Of a stretch of 54,438 nucleotides of DNA, positions 25,563 to 34,630 are shown in pieces. How positions within the stretch are numbered: the first letter of the stretch is position 1; every line of letters begins with the position of its first letter. Made by a program: the position numbers and the translations under genes. The notes beneath the pieces are model-generated. The model saw nothing but the letters and a program-made list of their open reading frames with translations, was not told the DNA's origin and did not search any database. This DNA comes from Comamonadaceae bacterium (GTDB taxonomy: Bacteria; Pseudomonadota; Gammaproteobacteria; Burkholderiales; Burkholderiaceae_C), in assembly GCA_947378785.1 (NCBI GenBank), contig CANCLK010000012.1, positions 1 through 54,438 on the forward strand, written 5' to 3'.

Positions 25563-26555
25563 TCATGGCGTCATCAGCAGCTTACCGAGCACCTTGCCGC
25601 TTTCGAACAGCGCATGCGCTCGGCGGACTTCTCGCAAGGGAATCTTGTCAAAGATAGGCGGCTTGATAAGCCCCTTGACCAGCAGGGGCACTAACGCGTC
25701 CATCGCGGCGCGACGTTGGGCGGGTTGATTGTCAAATGTGTGCATCGAGAAGTAGCGCAGTCCCACCGAGTCCCCAAAGCGGGCCAACATGGCCGGCGCA
25801 AAAGCAGCATCGGGACTCCCTTCCAGCAAGCCGTAATTAATGACCATCCCAAGCGGAGCGAGCCAAGCAAAATTACGACCAAAGCGTGGGCCACCCACAC
25901 AATCGAGAATGAGATCTACACCACGGCCAGCCGTCAGGTCGTCCACCGCTTGGCCAATATCTTGGGTCTTGTAATCAATGCAGGCGTGCGCACCTTGCGC
26001 TAAAACGAAATCACACCGGTCGGTGCCGCTGGCAAGGCCAATCACTTTTTTTCCAGCCAGTCGGGCCAGTTGAACTACGGCTGTTCCAACGCCTCCCGCA
26101 GCAGCCCAGACCAGCACAGAGTCAAACTGAAAACCCTTGGTTGCACTGTTTAAAAGATGCCAAGCCACTTGGTAGTTAGACAGGCAGGCGGCGGCATCTA
26201 GGTCAGTTCCTTCAGGCAGCAAATAAACAGCCGCCGCATCTGCCTTTAGGTACTCGGCATAACAGCCACCTCGAACGGGTAATTCGCGCGCACTGACAAA
26301 AACAGCATCGCCCACTGTCAAATGTCGCACCCCCGACCCGACTGCCGAAATACGACCCGCCATCTCGATACCGAGCACTGCCGGCAAAGGGGGCATCCAG
26401 GCATAGGAGCCGTTGCGGACCAACATTTCCGGCATGCTCACGCCGATAGCCTCTGCCCTGACAACGACGTCGGTGCCGTCAGGCTCAGGAATGGGTCGCT
26501 CAACATAGTCGAGCACCTCAGGCCCCCCGGTCTGGCTCAGTTGCACAACCTTCAT
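25563..26555 (-). CDS. Zinc-independent MDR oxidoreductase (quinone oxidoreductase-like)
   Basis: A 330-aa medium-chain dehydrogenase/reductase. It has a GroES-like N-terminal half (PAVLGIEMAGRISAVGSGVR) and a Rossmann half with WAAAGGVGTAVVQLARLAG. The zinc-ligand Cys/His residues of alcohol dehydrogenases are absent, matching the NADPH:quinone reductase/enoyl reductase group. It ends a reverse-strand run bicupin-Bug-PanE-Bug-MDR, with 3 nt to the preceding Bug gene. It probably reduces an enone or quinone intermediate of the same pathway (inference). Confidence 0.9.
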   Translation of the reverse strand: MKVVQLSQTGGPEVLDYVERPIPEPDGTDVVVRAEAIGVSMPEMLVRNGSYAWMPPLPAVLGIEMAGRISAVGSGVRHLTVGDAVFVSARELPVRGGCYAEYLKADAAAVYLLPEGTDLDAAACLSNYQVAWHLLNSATKGFQFDSVLVWAAAGGVGTAVVQLARLAGKKVIGLASGTDRCDFVLAQGAHACIDYKTQDIGQAVDDLTAGRGVDLILDCVGGPRFGRNFAWLAPLGMVINYGLLEGSPDAAFAPAMLARFGDSVGLRYFSMHTFDNQPAQRRAAMDALVPLLVKGLIKPPIFDKIPLREVRRAHALFESGKVLGKLLMTP

Positions 26556-26558
26556 TTT

Positions 26559-27536
26559 TTACTCCACCGGAATCTTGGCCTGAGCGACTATTTTTTTAAA
26601 TTTGTCGATCGATTCCATCATCTGCTTACCCATGTCCGGCGTGCTCAGGTACTGGACGTTGAGTCCGATCTCGTAAGCCCGGAGTCTTGTGTCGGGATCG
26701 GCCAGTGCGGTCTGTGCGGCCTGGGCCAACTTGGCAATCACCTCAGGCGGCGTCCCCGCCGGAGCCGTCAAGCCTTGCCACCAGGTGACGTTGTAGCCTT
26801 TCAATCCGGACTCATCCACAGTGGGGAGGTTGGGAAAGCGCGGGTCACGTTGCAGCCCGGTGGTCGCAATGGCCTTGACTCTTCCGGCATCGACGTATTG
26901 CTTAGCCGTCCCATCGTGCGTGCAACTCGCCACCCCAGCGATCACATCGGCCATGGCCGGTCCACTGCCCTTGTAGGGGACGTGCAATATTTGAACGCCC
27001 GCCATTGAGTTGAACAGCTCTCCAGAAAGGTGATTACCGCTGCCTTGCCCCGCACTTGCGTTGCTCAGCTTGTCGGGATTTTTCTTGGCGTAGGCGATCA
27101 TTTCGTTGACGTTATTCACAGGCACTGAGGGATTGCAAACGATGGTGGAGGCATACCAAAACAAGCCCGCGATGGGTGTGAAGTCTTTTATAGGATCGTA
27201 GGGCAAGGACTTGGACAATGCAGACAGCGTGCCATGCGTGACCGAGTACGCGTAGAGCAAGGTATACCCGTCGGCAGGTGCCCTCGCCACGTATTCCGAG
27301 CCGATTCGCGTACCACCACCAGCCTTGTTTTCCACGAAGACGGTCTGCCCCAGCAGAACGCTCATCTTGGCGGCAATCAAGCGTGCCGCAATGTCCGTGA
27401 CGGCACCCGCAGCCGTAGGCACAATCAGGCGAATTGGCTTAGCCGGATACGCTTGGGCAGAGGCGCTGCAAGCGACCACAGCCAAGCCAGCGATCAAAAG
27501 GACATGGCGCATCCATTGGAAGATCGAATGTGGCAT
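26559..27536 (-). CDS. Bug-family periplasmic solute receptor
   Basis: A 325-aa TctC-like receptor: signal peptide ending ACSASAQ, then YPAKPIRLIVPTAAGAVTDI, NKAGGGTRIGSEYV and DPIKDFTPI. AGGAG five bases before ATG 27536 supports the start. It is fourth in the reverse-strand operon and closely resembles the receptor at 28588-29559 (same motif order and shared GVASCTHDGTAKQYVDAGR-type segment), suggesting local duplication or recruitment of paralogues. No TctAB subunits nearby. Confidence 0.92.
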   Translation of the reverse strand: MPHSIFQWMRHVLLIAGLAVVACSASAQAYPAKPIRLIVPTAAGAVTDIAARLIAAKMSVLLGQTVFVENKAGGGTRIGSEYVARAPADGYTLLYAYSVTHGTLSALSKSLPYDPIKDFTPIAGLFWYASTIVCNPSVPVNNVNEMIAYAKKNPDKLSNASAGQGSGNHLSGELFNSMAGVQILHVPYKGSGPAMADVIAGVASCTHDGTAKQYVDAGRVKAIATTGLQRDPRFPNLPTVDESGLKGYNVTWWQGLTAPAGTPPEVIAKLAQAAQTALADPDTRLRAYEIGLNVQYLSTPDMGKQMMESIDKFKKIVAQAKIPVE

Positions 27537-27568
27537 CTTGTCTCCTGTATTTTTAGAAAATCACTTGT

Positions 27569-28582
27569 TCAAATGACCACACCCGGACCAATCGGCAACC
27601 GGTCTCGCGTCAGGGTCTCGTTCAGAACATCGAGGCAGGCTGCAATGGACTTCAAGGTCGGAACCGGCACGCCAGTGAATGAAGCCAGTTCCACCACCGC
27701 ATTGACGATCGCATCGCACTCCAGTGGCCTTCCGGCCCTGACGTCTTGCAGCATGGAGGGTTGCTGGTCCATGTTGCCAGCGACCCGACGGAGTTCTTCA
27801 TCGGCATCCAAGCTGAGATCCATGCCGACGCTATGGGCGACTGCAAGACCCTCTGCGATGATGTTTCTGACCAGCACTGCGGCCTTTTCACTGGCAGCGA
27901 TACGTCCCGAGGTTGACTGCGTGATGGCACACAAGCTGTTCCACACCAGATTAATCATCAACTTGCGCCATTTGGCCAGGCGGATATTTTGCGTTCCCGT
28001 TGTCGGTAGTCCCGCCTGACTTATCAACGTCGCTATATTTTCCAGCCGTGATGATTTTTGATTCTGGACCTCGCCAATGACGAGCGACGCAGGAGCCGCT
28101 TCCGGAAGAAAAATTCGACCGGGCCCGATTTGCATCACGGGCTTGTAAATAACGGCTCCGATGACTTGCGCAAGTGGCAGGCCGGAGCGCAGTTTCCCAG
28201 TGCGGTCAAGGCAGGACAAATGCGCACCCGGCAAGGGTGAATCCGCACCATCCAGATACCACCAAGGTAGGCCATTCTGGATCATGACGGCCACACCGTC
28301 AGCTGCCAGCAGCGATGAAATGTCAGCAGCTGAAGCCTCCAGATGCATCGATTTCAAGGTGACAATAATCAGGTCATAAGGCCCATGACAGTCACCGCGA
28401 GCACGTGCCATCACGTGCGTTTTTCGGTCGGCTTGTCCATGGCACCCAACAATCAGCCCATGCGCACTCAGCGCCTCAAGCTGAGCACCCCGAGCCATGA
28501 GGGTGACGTCTTGTCCCACCTCTGTCAGCAGACCCCCTAAGTAGCTTCCAATCGCGCCCGCGCCATAAATTAAGATCTTCAT
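27569..28582 (-). CDS. Ketopantoate reductase-like 2-oxo acid/ketone reductase (PanE/ApbA family)
   Basis: A 337-aa protein, MKILIYGAGAIGSYLGGLL, with the N-terminal NAD(P)-binding GxGxxG motif and the C-terminal ApbA helical domain (LAKWRKLMINLVWNSLCAIT, with the catalytic-type Lys). PanE reduces ketopantoate to pantoate, but paralogues in catabolic clusters reduce other 2-oxo compounds; the context between two Bug genes and a bicupin favours a catabolic role. A GTG at 28591 is an alternative start, but the ATG at 28582 matches the conserved family N-terminus. Its 5' end nearly overlaps the upstream Bug stop (28588). Confidence 0.87.
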   Translation of the reverse strand: MKILIYGAGAIGSYLGGLLTEVGQDVTLMARGAQLEALSAHGLIVGCHGQADRKTHVMARARGDCHGPYDLIIVTLKSMHLEASAADISSLLAADGVAVMIQNGLPWWYLDGADSPLPGAHLSCLDRTGKLRSGLPLAQVIGAVIYKPVMQIGPGRIFLPEAAPASLVIGEVQNQKSSRLENIATLISQAGLPTTGTQNIRLAKWRKLMINLVWNSLCAITQSTSGRIAASEKAAVLVRNIIAEGLAVAHSVGMDLSLDADEELRRVAGNMDQQPSMLQDVRAGRPLECDAIVNAVVELASFTGVPVPTLKSIAACLDVLNETLTRDRLPIGPGVVI

Positions 28583-28587
28583 CAAAC

Positions 28588-29559
28588 TCACTCGGTCGGA
28601 ATATTGGCATCTTTGACGACTCTACTGAATTTTGCAATATCAGTGCGCATCAATTGTCCTAATTTGTCAGGCGTCCCACCATAAATATTCAGACTCAGAT
28701 CGAAGGTTCGCTTCTGCAAGGCAGGATCTTTCAACGCCTCATTGGCTGCTGCATTGAGTCTGGCAATGATCTCTGGGGGCGTTCCGGCGGGGGCTGCAAT
28801 CCCTTGCCAGACCACAAAACTGAAATCCTTGACACCAGCAGCATCCATCGTGGGGGTGGAGGGGAAACGCGGGTCAACCTGAAGGCCGGTGGTAGCCAAT
28901 GCTTTGAGGCGTCCCGCATCGACATGAGGCTTGGCCGCGCTATCGCCATAGATACAGTTGACGTTTCCCGCAAGCACGTCTTGCAAACCGGGACCGCCCC
29001 CTTTGTAGTGGACCTGCGTGATATCCACGCCCGCCATGCTGTTAAAAAGCGAACCCGCCAAATGGTGGCCAGAACCTGGTCCCGCTGTGGCATTGGTCAC
29101 GCGTCCTGGGTTCTTTTTGGCATAGGCGATCAGTTCAACAATGTTATTGAATGGGGCGGCAGCATTGCAAACGTAAATGTTTGCATACCAAAACAAAGGC
29201 ACCACCGGCGCGAAGTCCTTGATGGGATCGAAAGGCAACGACTTCGCCATGGCTGGCATGGTGCCATGCGTGATGGAGTTGGCAAACAACAGGGTGTACC
29301 CGTCGGGCTGGGCCGTCGCAACGTGCTGAACCCCAATGCGTGTGCCCGCACCGCCACGGTTATCCACAATCATGGATTGGCCAAGCAGCGCCGTCATTCT
29401 TTCAGCCGCCAATCGCGCGGCAATGTCGGTGATAGCCCCTGGCGCGTAGGGCACCACAAGCTTCACAGGGCGGCTAGGGTAACTTTGAGAAAAAGCCCAA
29501 AGAGGCAACAACACGGAGCCCGCCGACAACAGAAGCGAACGCAAGATTGAGAGATTCAT
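28588..29559 (-). CDS. Bug-family periplasmic solute receptor
   Basis: A 323-aa TctC-like receptor with an N-terminal signal peptide (LLPLWAFSQS cleavage region), YPSRPVKLVVPYAPGAITDI, NRGGAGTRIGVQHV and DPIKDFAPV. Second gene of the bicupin operon, 13 nt after the bicupin stop and directly followed by the PanE-like gene. Probably captures the substrate or a related carboxylate in the periplasm; ligand unknown. Confidence 0.92.
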   Translation of the reverse strand: MNLSILRSLLLSAGSVLLPLWAFSQSYPSRPVKLVVPYAPGAITDIAARLAAERMTALLGQSMIVDNRGGAGTRIGVQHVATAQPDGYTLLFANSITHGTMPAMAKSLPFDPIKDFAPVVPLFWYANIYVCNAAAPFNNIVELIAYAKKNPGRVTNATAGPGSGHHLAGSLFNSMAGVDITQVHYKGGGPGLQDVLAGNVNCIYGDSAAKPHVDAGRLKALATTGLQVDPRFPSTPTMDAAGVKDFSFVVWQGIAAPAGTPPEIIARLNAAANEALKDPALQKRTFDLSLNIYGGTPDKLGQLMRTDIAKFSRVVKDANIPTE

Positions 29560-29572
29560 GCCTGCCTTTCAG

Positions 29573-30511
29573 TTAGTGAGAAATGGCATCTTTGCTTTGT
29601 CTGGCAAGCAGCAAGCGTGTGGACTTCTTGCCGACGTTCCGTGCATGCCACGCGGTTCCGGGCTCAATGCAGATCACATCAAGTTGCTTGAGAACAATGG
29701 GCTCACCCTCTATTGAAACTTCACAGGCGCCAGCATCCAAGTTAAAAACCCACAGACGATTTTCAGTACCGACCTTTTGATCATCCTGACTGCCGGGTCC
29801 CATGCTCAATATCGATACATCGAGCCCGGGCCAGCAGGTCACCGGCGCGGCATTTTTATTGCCCGGTGAACTCATCACGGCGGTTTCCTGAACCGGACCC
29901 ATCGGATTCAATGTCGACAGTTTGGTTTGTCGTGCAATACGCTCTTGCATTTGCGACCAAGAGAATTCAGGCTCATCTTCGCCTTGGAACCGCATGTTGA
30001 TCGCCGCCAATTTTTCGATGACGTTGGGTCCGTATTTTTCGTTCAGCGCCAATCCGATGGCGCGTGGCATTTCGATCTTGTCACTCATGTTTTTATCGCC
30101 CTGAATCAGGACAAGGAGTCGACCGTCGTGATCTGACAAATTATGGAAGGTCCGGTACATCCGCGGTGGCACCGAACATAAATCGCCGGGTTCGAGGGTA
30201 ACCTTGTGCTCGAGCTTGTTGCCCCAAGAAATCTCGAACTGACCATCGATACAAAAAAATGTCTCAAGAGTCCCAGTGTGGTCGTGCGCCACGGGGCCGT
30301 CTTTGGGTGTGCATTCAGCAATGGTGATGCAAAGACCTGGCCATCCTCGGAGGGGTGCCATGGCGTTTCGGCCGACCAGACCCTGCGGACACACCACGGG
30401 AAACACACGTGTCGCGGCGAGGTGCTCCATGACCTCCCGTGGGATTCCATTGTTGGCGTGTTGCGATTGGTACGGAACCAACTCTTCATATTTAGCCATG
30501 ATGTGCGTCAT
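29573..30511 (-). CDS. Bicupin protein, gentisate 1,2-dioxygenase-like
   Basis: A 312-aa protein with two cupin domains. The first has a full motif 1, HDHTGTLETFFCIDG (His-x-His, Glu; about residues 76-90), and motif 2 SVPPRMYRTFHN with the third His, so it can bind a catalytic Fe or Mn. The second keeps EPGTAWHARN but lacks the His-x-His pair (QDDQKVGTENRL), so it is probably structural. This one-metal bicupin layout is that of gentisate/1-hydroxy-2-naphthoate and related ring-cleaving dioxygenases, but the substrate is not fixed. AGGAG eight bases before ATG 30511 supports the start. First gene of its operon and divergent from a LysR gene. Confidence 0.82.
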   Translation of the reverse strand: MTHIMAKYEELVPYQSQHANNGIPREVMEHLAATRVFPVVCPQGLVGRNAMAPLRGWPGLCITIAECTPKDGPVAHDHTGTLETFFCIDGQFEISWGNKLEHKVTLEPGDLCSVPPRMYRTFHNLSDHDGRLLVLIQGDKNMSDKIEMPRAIGLALNEKYGPNVIEKLAAINMRFQGEDEPEFSWSQMQERIARQTKLSTLNPMGPVQETAVMSSPGNKNAAPVTCWPGLDVSILSMGPGSQDDQKVGTENRLWVFNLDAGACEVSIEGEPIVLKQLDVICIEPGTAWHARNVGKKSTRLLLARQSKDAISH

Positions 30512-30560
30512 TTACGTTCTCCTAGATTGAATAAGGTCGGGACAGATGCCTGCGTTAACA

Positions 30561-30579
30561 ACTGCTCATTTCTCGCAGT
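30561..30579. promoter_or_regulatory. Candidate LysR operator ACTGC-N9-GCAGT
   Basis: A 19-bp dyad with perfect 5-bp arms lies in the 150-nt divergent region between the bicupin and LysR genes. LysR activators normally bind such a site and repress themselves. The T-N11-A core is not exact. Confidence 0.35.
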
Positions 30580-30661
30580 AGCACCTTTGCTAAGATGCCG
30601 CGAGGTGAGGAAAAGGTCAGTTTTGACTTGCATTGAAAACCGCCAAAAGCTTGAAATTGCA

Positions 30662-31573
30662 ATGGATGAAAACCTAAAAAAACTCGATCTTTTCCAGCTC
30701 AAGTGTTTGTCCACACTTGTATCGGAGGCGCATGTGACCAGGGCGGCGGAGCAACTTGGCTTGAGCCAGCCGGCCATGAGCGCGGTCTTGTCGAAGTTAC
30801 GCCGCATTTTTCAGAATCCTCTTTTGGTACGCACCACCAAGGGCATGGTGGCCACGCCCGTGGCGATTGAAATTGCTGCCCATGCCCGCGATGCATTGAT
30901 TCATGTTGAACTTGCGCTGAATCTGAACAGGACGTTCAGCCCCACCGATTCTCGAACCACATTCAAGATCGGTGCCACGGAGTCTGTCGCCTTTGTCCTC
31001 ATGCCTTTGCTCGTCAGTGCGCTCGAAGCCGAGGCACCGCATGTCCGGATATTGGTCGTGTCTTTGGAACCCAGTCGTGTGCGCGAACAGTTGGAAGATG
31101 GGGAAATCGATCTGGTTGTGGCTTATCTTGGAACGCCTCCAGAGGGGCTGCACACAACATCCCTGTATCAGCAGGTGTTGAAAGTCGTCGCCTCGAAGAG
31201 TCACCCGGTCATTCAGGGGAAGCTCTCGCTGCGGCAATATACCGACGCCGGTCACATTTATTACAAGCCGCGCGTTGGAACTTCGACGATTGAAGATCAA
31301 GTGGATGCCGCGTTCACCGCCGTGGGCGAGACACGCACAGTCAAAGTGACCGTGCCCTCGGCCATGTCGTCCCCTCAAATTGCTGCCAACTCGCGCCTGC
31401 TGGCGACATTGACCTTGGCCGTTGCGCAAGAAGCATCGCGGGCTTACAACCTTCAAATCCTTGAGCCTCCGCTTCCGCTGAAACTGGTTCATGTCTCGAT
31501 GTACTGGCATGAACGAACGCATGCCATGGTGCCGCAAACGTGGTTCCGGCAATTCATCAAAAAGCTGTTTTGA
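30662..31573 (+). CDS. LysR-family transcriptional regulator
   Basis: A 303-aa regulator: MDENLKKLDLFQLKCLSTLV, with the winged-HTH HVTRAAEQLGLSQPAMSAVL at about residues 25-45 and a LysR substrate-binding domain after about residue 90 (FKIGATESVAFVLMPLLVSA). The N-terminal DENLKKLDLFQLK form recalls NodD/NahR/SyrM-type activators of aromatic-compound pathways. The frame is open far upstream, but ATG 30662 gives a normal LysR length and N-terminus. It is divergent from the bicupin operon, which it very probably activates. Confidence 0.9.
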   Translation: MDENLKKLDLFQLKCLSTLVSEAHVTRAAEQLGLSQPAMSAVLSKLRRIFQNPLLVRTTKGMVATPVAIEIAAHARDALIHVELALNLNRTFSPTDSRTTFKIGATESVAFVLMPLLVSALEAEAPHVRILVVSLEPSRVREQLEDGEIDLVVAYLGTPPEGLHTTSLYQQVLKVVASKSHPVIQGKLSLRQYTDAGHIYYKPRVGTSTIEDQVDAAFTAVGETRTVKVTVPSAMSSPQIAANSRLLATLTLAVAQEASRAYNLQILEPPLPLKLVHVSMYWHERTHAMVPQTWFRQFIKKLF

Positions 31574-31707
31574 CAAACTAAGAGAAGACTTAAACCCAGC
31601 ACGGGTAAAGATAAAAAAGCATGGCCGCATTAGAACGGCGGCCCAGCTTATCCGCCATCGCAAATCAATGATGTGGCTATGCGTTTCTTTAGATAATGGC
31701 CTTCAAC

Positions 31708-32595
31708 TCAACCCAGTAGCGCCGCTAAACCGCCTTCGGGCTCGAAACGATTGTTCCGAAAGACCAGCCGCGTCGGTCCTGCCCACAATGGTCGTGTCAC
31801 CGCATGGCGTGGGTCACCCGGGTAACAGATGTTGCGCTCACCTTCGTTCACGAACGACTCGGGCTCAACCAGCTGGGGCGAGCGAGCGCTGGCCGCGTTC
31901 ATCACGTCGGCAGCTGTGGCGTGCTGAACCAACTGACTCAAATTCAAAATTTGTGCCGGTACCAGCCCGATCTCGCCAGACCAGTACTGGCGCAAGCCTG
32001 CCTCAGGCGTTAACCAAACAGTTTCGGTGACCTCATGGTCATCGTGCAGAACTTCTTGACCCGCCGGTGCCAATGCCACGAAAAAACGCACATCGAAGCG
32101 CCGATTGGTCACCGATGGCACGCGCGGCGTGATCCAGCGGGCCCATGGCTTGAGGCAGCTGGTCTGCATCGGCAAGCCGAGTTGGGCCATCGCCGCAGCA
32201 AAACCCATACCGTCCTTCAGGTGCTGACGCAACTCAGCAGGCATGTGCAGCGGCAGCTCCCGATGCAGCAGCAGCCCACACTCTTCAAAAGTCTCACGCA
32301 AAGCCGCCACGTACAGACCAGCGCCGGTAGCGGCATCAAGCGCCGCCTCACCCAAACTGGCTGCCAGGGTTTCTGCACTTTGGTCCAATTGCGAGGCTGG
32401 CGTCTGGCAATCCAGCGCATCCAACTTGCCGCCTGGAAAAACATGGACGCCACCCAGCACATTGGAGTTGCCGTGGCGCCTGACCATCAACACCTCAAGT
32501 CCCTGGGGACTGTCGCGCAGCACCATGACGGTGGCTGAGTGTGCCGGGGGGGTTAAGACTTCCTGATCATTGAGTTCGATGGCCATGATCTGCAT
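31708..32595 (-). CDS. Nudix hydrolase, NUDT19-like with split Nudix box
   Basis: A 295-aa protein. The Nudix box is interrupted: GGVHVFPGGKLDALD (about residues 47-61) is separated by about 35 residues from AALRETFEECGLLL (about 97-110), which carries the REUxEExGU metal-binding half. A long insertion between the two halves is a feature of the NUDT19/RP2p-type group, some of which hydrolyse CoA and CoA derivatives. The ATG at 32595 shares one base with the purH stop (TGATG), so translation is coupled to purH. Substrate uncertain. Confidence 0.85.
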   Translation of the reverse strand: MQIMAIELNDQEVLTPPAHSATVMVLRDSPQGLEVLMVRRHGNSNVLGGVHVFPGGKLDALDCQTPASQLDQSAETLAASLGEAALDAATGAGLYVAALRETFEECGLLLHRELPLHMPAELRQHLKDGMGFAAAMAQLGLPMQTSCLKPWARWITPRVPSVTNRRFDVRFFVALAPAGQEVLHDDHEVTETVWLTPEAGLRQYWSGEIGLVPAQILNLSQLVQHATAADVMNAASARSPQLVEPESFVNEGERNICYPGDPRHAVTRPLWAGPTRLVFRNNRFEPEGGLAALLG

Positions 32596-34193
32596 CAATG
32601 ACGAAAGTGCCGCACGCCGGTCGTCACCATCACCACGCCGCGTTCGTCTGCCGCCGCAATCACTTCAGCGTCGCGCATGCTGCCGCCGGGCTGGATGATG
32701 CAGCTGGCGCCGACATCGACCACCACATCGAGGCCATCACGAAATGGGAAGAAAGCGTCGCTGGCCACGGCTGAGCCTTGTAGGTCAAGGTTGGCATTCG
32801 CCGCTTTGATGGCCGCGATCCGGGCCGAGTCGATGCGGCTCATCTGGCCGGCCCCCACGCCCAGCGTCATGCCACCACCGCAGAAGACGATGGCGTTGGA
32901 CTTGACGAATTTCGCGACCTTCCAGGCGAACAGCAAATCTTGCAGTTGCGCAGGCGTCGGTTGCAGCTGGGTGACGACTTTCAGGTCGGCCAGTGTGATC
33001 TCGTGGTTGTCAGCGGTTTGCATCAACAAGCCAGAGCCAACGCGCTTGACGTCGATGAGATTGCGGCCTTGCTGGGCGGCGCTGTCGCCGCCGGTTGGTA
33101 ACGAGATTTCAAGAATCCGCACATTGACTTTGCTCTTGAAGACCGCCAGCGCTTCGGGGGTGAAGGCCGGTGCCATCAGCACCTCAACGAACTGTTTTGA
33201 TATCTCCAACGCCGCCTTTTCGTCGAGCGGACAGTTCAGCGCGATGATGCCGCCGAAGGCAGATGTCGGGTCGGTCTTAAAGGCTTTGCTATACGCATCC
33301 AGCGCGTCAACGCCGATGGCGACACCGCAGGGATTGGCATGCTTGACGATGACGCAAGCAGTTTCGCCCAAGAGTGAATCAAAGCTCTTGACGCATTCCC
33401 AAGCGGCGTCGGCATCGGCGATGTTGTTGTACGAGAGTTCCTTACCCTGCAACTGCCGCGCCGTGACAAGCGAGCCGGTGGCAGGGTTCAGGTCGCGATA
33501 AAACGCAGCTTGCTGATGTGGGTTTTCGCCGTAACGCAGGTCTTGCAACTTGATGAAGCGTCCATTGGACTGGCCCGGGAACAGGTTGCGGGTGCCGCCT
33601 GCCTGCAGGCTAGACAGGTAGTCGCTGATGGCGCCGTCGTACTGGCTGATGCGGTTGAACGCTGCGACTGAGAGCGCGAATTTGGTGGCGTCTTTCAGTT
33701 GACCGTCGGCTTTGAGTTCGGCCAGAACACCGGCGTATTGCGAAGCGTCGGTCAATACACCGACGTCTTTCCAGTTCTTGGCAGCCGACCGCACCATGGC
33801 CGGGCCACCGATGTCGATGTTTTCAATCGCGTCTTCCAGCGTGCAACCGGGCTTGGCAACCGTCGCTTCAAACGGGTAGAGGTTGACCACCAACAGGTCG
33901 ATGGTGCTGATGCCGTGCGCCTTCAGCGCGGCCATGTGCTCAGGCACATCGCGGCGAGCCAGCAAGCCGCCATGCACTTTCGGGTGCAAGGTTTTGACAC
34001 GGCCGTCGAGCATTTCAGGAAAGCCGGTCAGCTCCGCCACTTCGGTCACGGGCAAGCCTTGGTCGGCCAACAACTTGGCAGTGCCGCCGGTCGACAGCAG
34101 CTTGATGCCAAGGGCGTGCAGGCTTTTGGCGAATTCGACAACACCGGTCTTGTCGGACCCGGAAATCAGGGCGGTCAAAGTAGAGGCAGTCAT
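32595..34193 (-). CDS. purH: Bifunctional AICAR formyltransferase/IMP cyclohydrolase
   Basis: A 532-aa enzyme catalysing the last two steps of de novo IMP synthesis. The N-terminal IMP cyclohydrolase (MGS-like) domain has [29 protein letters not shown] and [19 protein letters not shown]. The C-terminal transformylase domain has the catalytic Lys-His pair in [12 protein letters not shown] and ends in [10 protein letters not shown] and QPGGSMRD. Length matches the family (about 525-530). It precedes the Nudix gene with a one-base overlap. Confidence 0.97.
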   Translation of the reverse strand: MTASTLTALISGSDKTGVVEFAKSLHALGIKLLSTGGTAKLLADQGLPVTEVAELTGFPEMLDGRVKTLHPKVHGGLLARRDVPEHMAALKAHGISTIDLLVVNLYPFEATVAKPGCTLEDAIENIDIGGPAMVRSAAKNWKDVGVLTDASQYAGVLAELKADGQLKDATKFALSVAAFNRISQYDGAISDYLSSLQAGGTRNLFPGQSNGRFIKLQDLRYGENPHQQAAFYRDLNPATGSLVTARQLQGKELSYNNIADADAAWECVKSFDSLLGETACVIVKHANPCGVAIGVDALDAYSKAFKTDPTSAFGGIIALNCPLDEKAALEISKQFVEVLMAPAFTPEALAVFKSKVNVRILEISLPTGGDSAAQQGRNLIDVKRVGSGLLMQTADNHEITLADLKVVTQLQPTPAQLQDLLFAWKVAKFVKSNAIVFCGGGMTLGVGAGQMSRIDSARIAAIKAANANLDLQGSAVASDAFFPFRDGLDVVVDVGASCIIQPGGSMRDAEVIAAADERGVVMVTTGVRHFRH

Positions 34194-34255
34194 AGCGAGT
34201 CAGGGTCCGGGTTGAATCTAAAAATAAGAGGGATAAATTACAAACGTATCAGTGG

Positions 34256-34380
34256 CGTCATTGCGAGCGTAGCGACTGCCGTCATTGCGAGCGTAGCGAC
34301 TGCCGTCATTGCGAGCGTAGCGCGGCAATCTATCACCGAGGTGCGCCGTCATGGACTGCCGCGCTGAGCTCGCAGTGACG
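34256..34380. repeat. REP-like palindromic element with triplicated left arm (copy A)
   Basis: Two full 24-bp units GTCATTGCGAGCGTAGCGAC TGCC at 34257 and 34281 are followed by a third partial unit at 34305. That third unit pairs with a single right arm, GACTGCCGCGCTGAGCTCGC..GTGAC at 34354-34379: 26 positions, of which about 22 are complementary plus G-U pairs. The loop is 23 nt. It lies between purH and fis on their shared strand. Related to copy B at 36361-36479. Confidence 0.88.
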
Positions 34381-34393
34381 GTCATGCTGGATA

Positions 34394-34630
34394 TCATTTC
34401 AAAAGCTTGTGCTCGAGTAATTTCTTACGCAGCGTGTTGCGGTTCAGGCCCAGCCATTCGGCGGCGCGCGACTGGTTGTGGTCAGCCTGCTGCATGACCA
34501 TTTCAAGCAGCGGCTTTTCGACAACGTTCACCATCATGTTGTACATGCCGGCTGGCTCGGTGCCACGCAAATCTTGGAAATAGCCCTCAAGGCTGGTGCG
34601 AACGCACTCTTCAATCTGTTTCTTGCTCAT
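34394..34630 (-). CDS. fis: Fis-family DNA-binding protein
   Basis: A 78-aa protein ending in the Fis helix-turn-helix: ADHNQSRAAEWLGLNRNTLR then KKLLEHKLL. The short N-terminal part and the MVNVVEKPLLEMVMQQ dimerisation helices match betaproteobacterial Fis (about 75-80 aa). It is a nucleoid protein and regulator of stable RNA and recombination. The ATG overlaps the dusB stop (ATGA), the conserved dusB-fis arrangement of proteobacteria. Confidence 0.95.
   Translation of the reverse strand: MSKKQIEECVRTSLEGYFQDLRGTEPAGMYNMMVNVVEKPLLEMVMQQADHNQSRAAEWLGLNRNTLRKKLLEHKLLK

Noticed and set aside
34257-34321. Tandem 24-bp units as a CRISPR array
   Set aside because: The copies are directly adjacent with no spacers, there are no cas genes, and the units belong to a REP-like palindrome.
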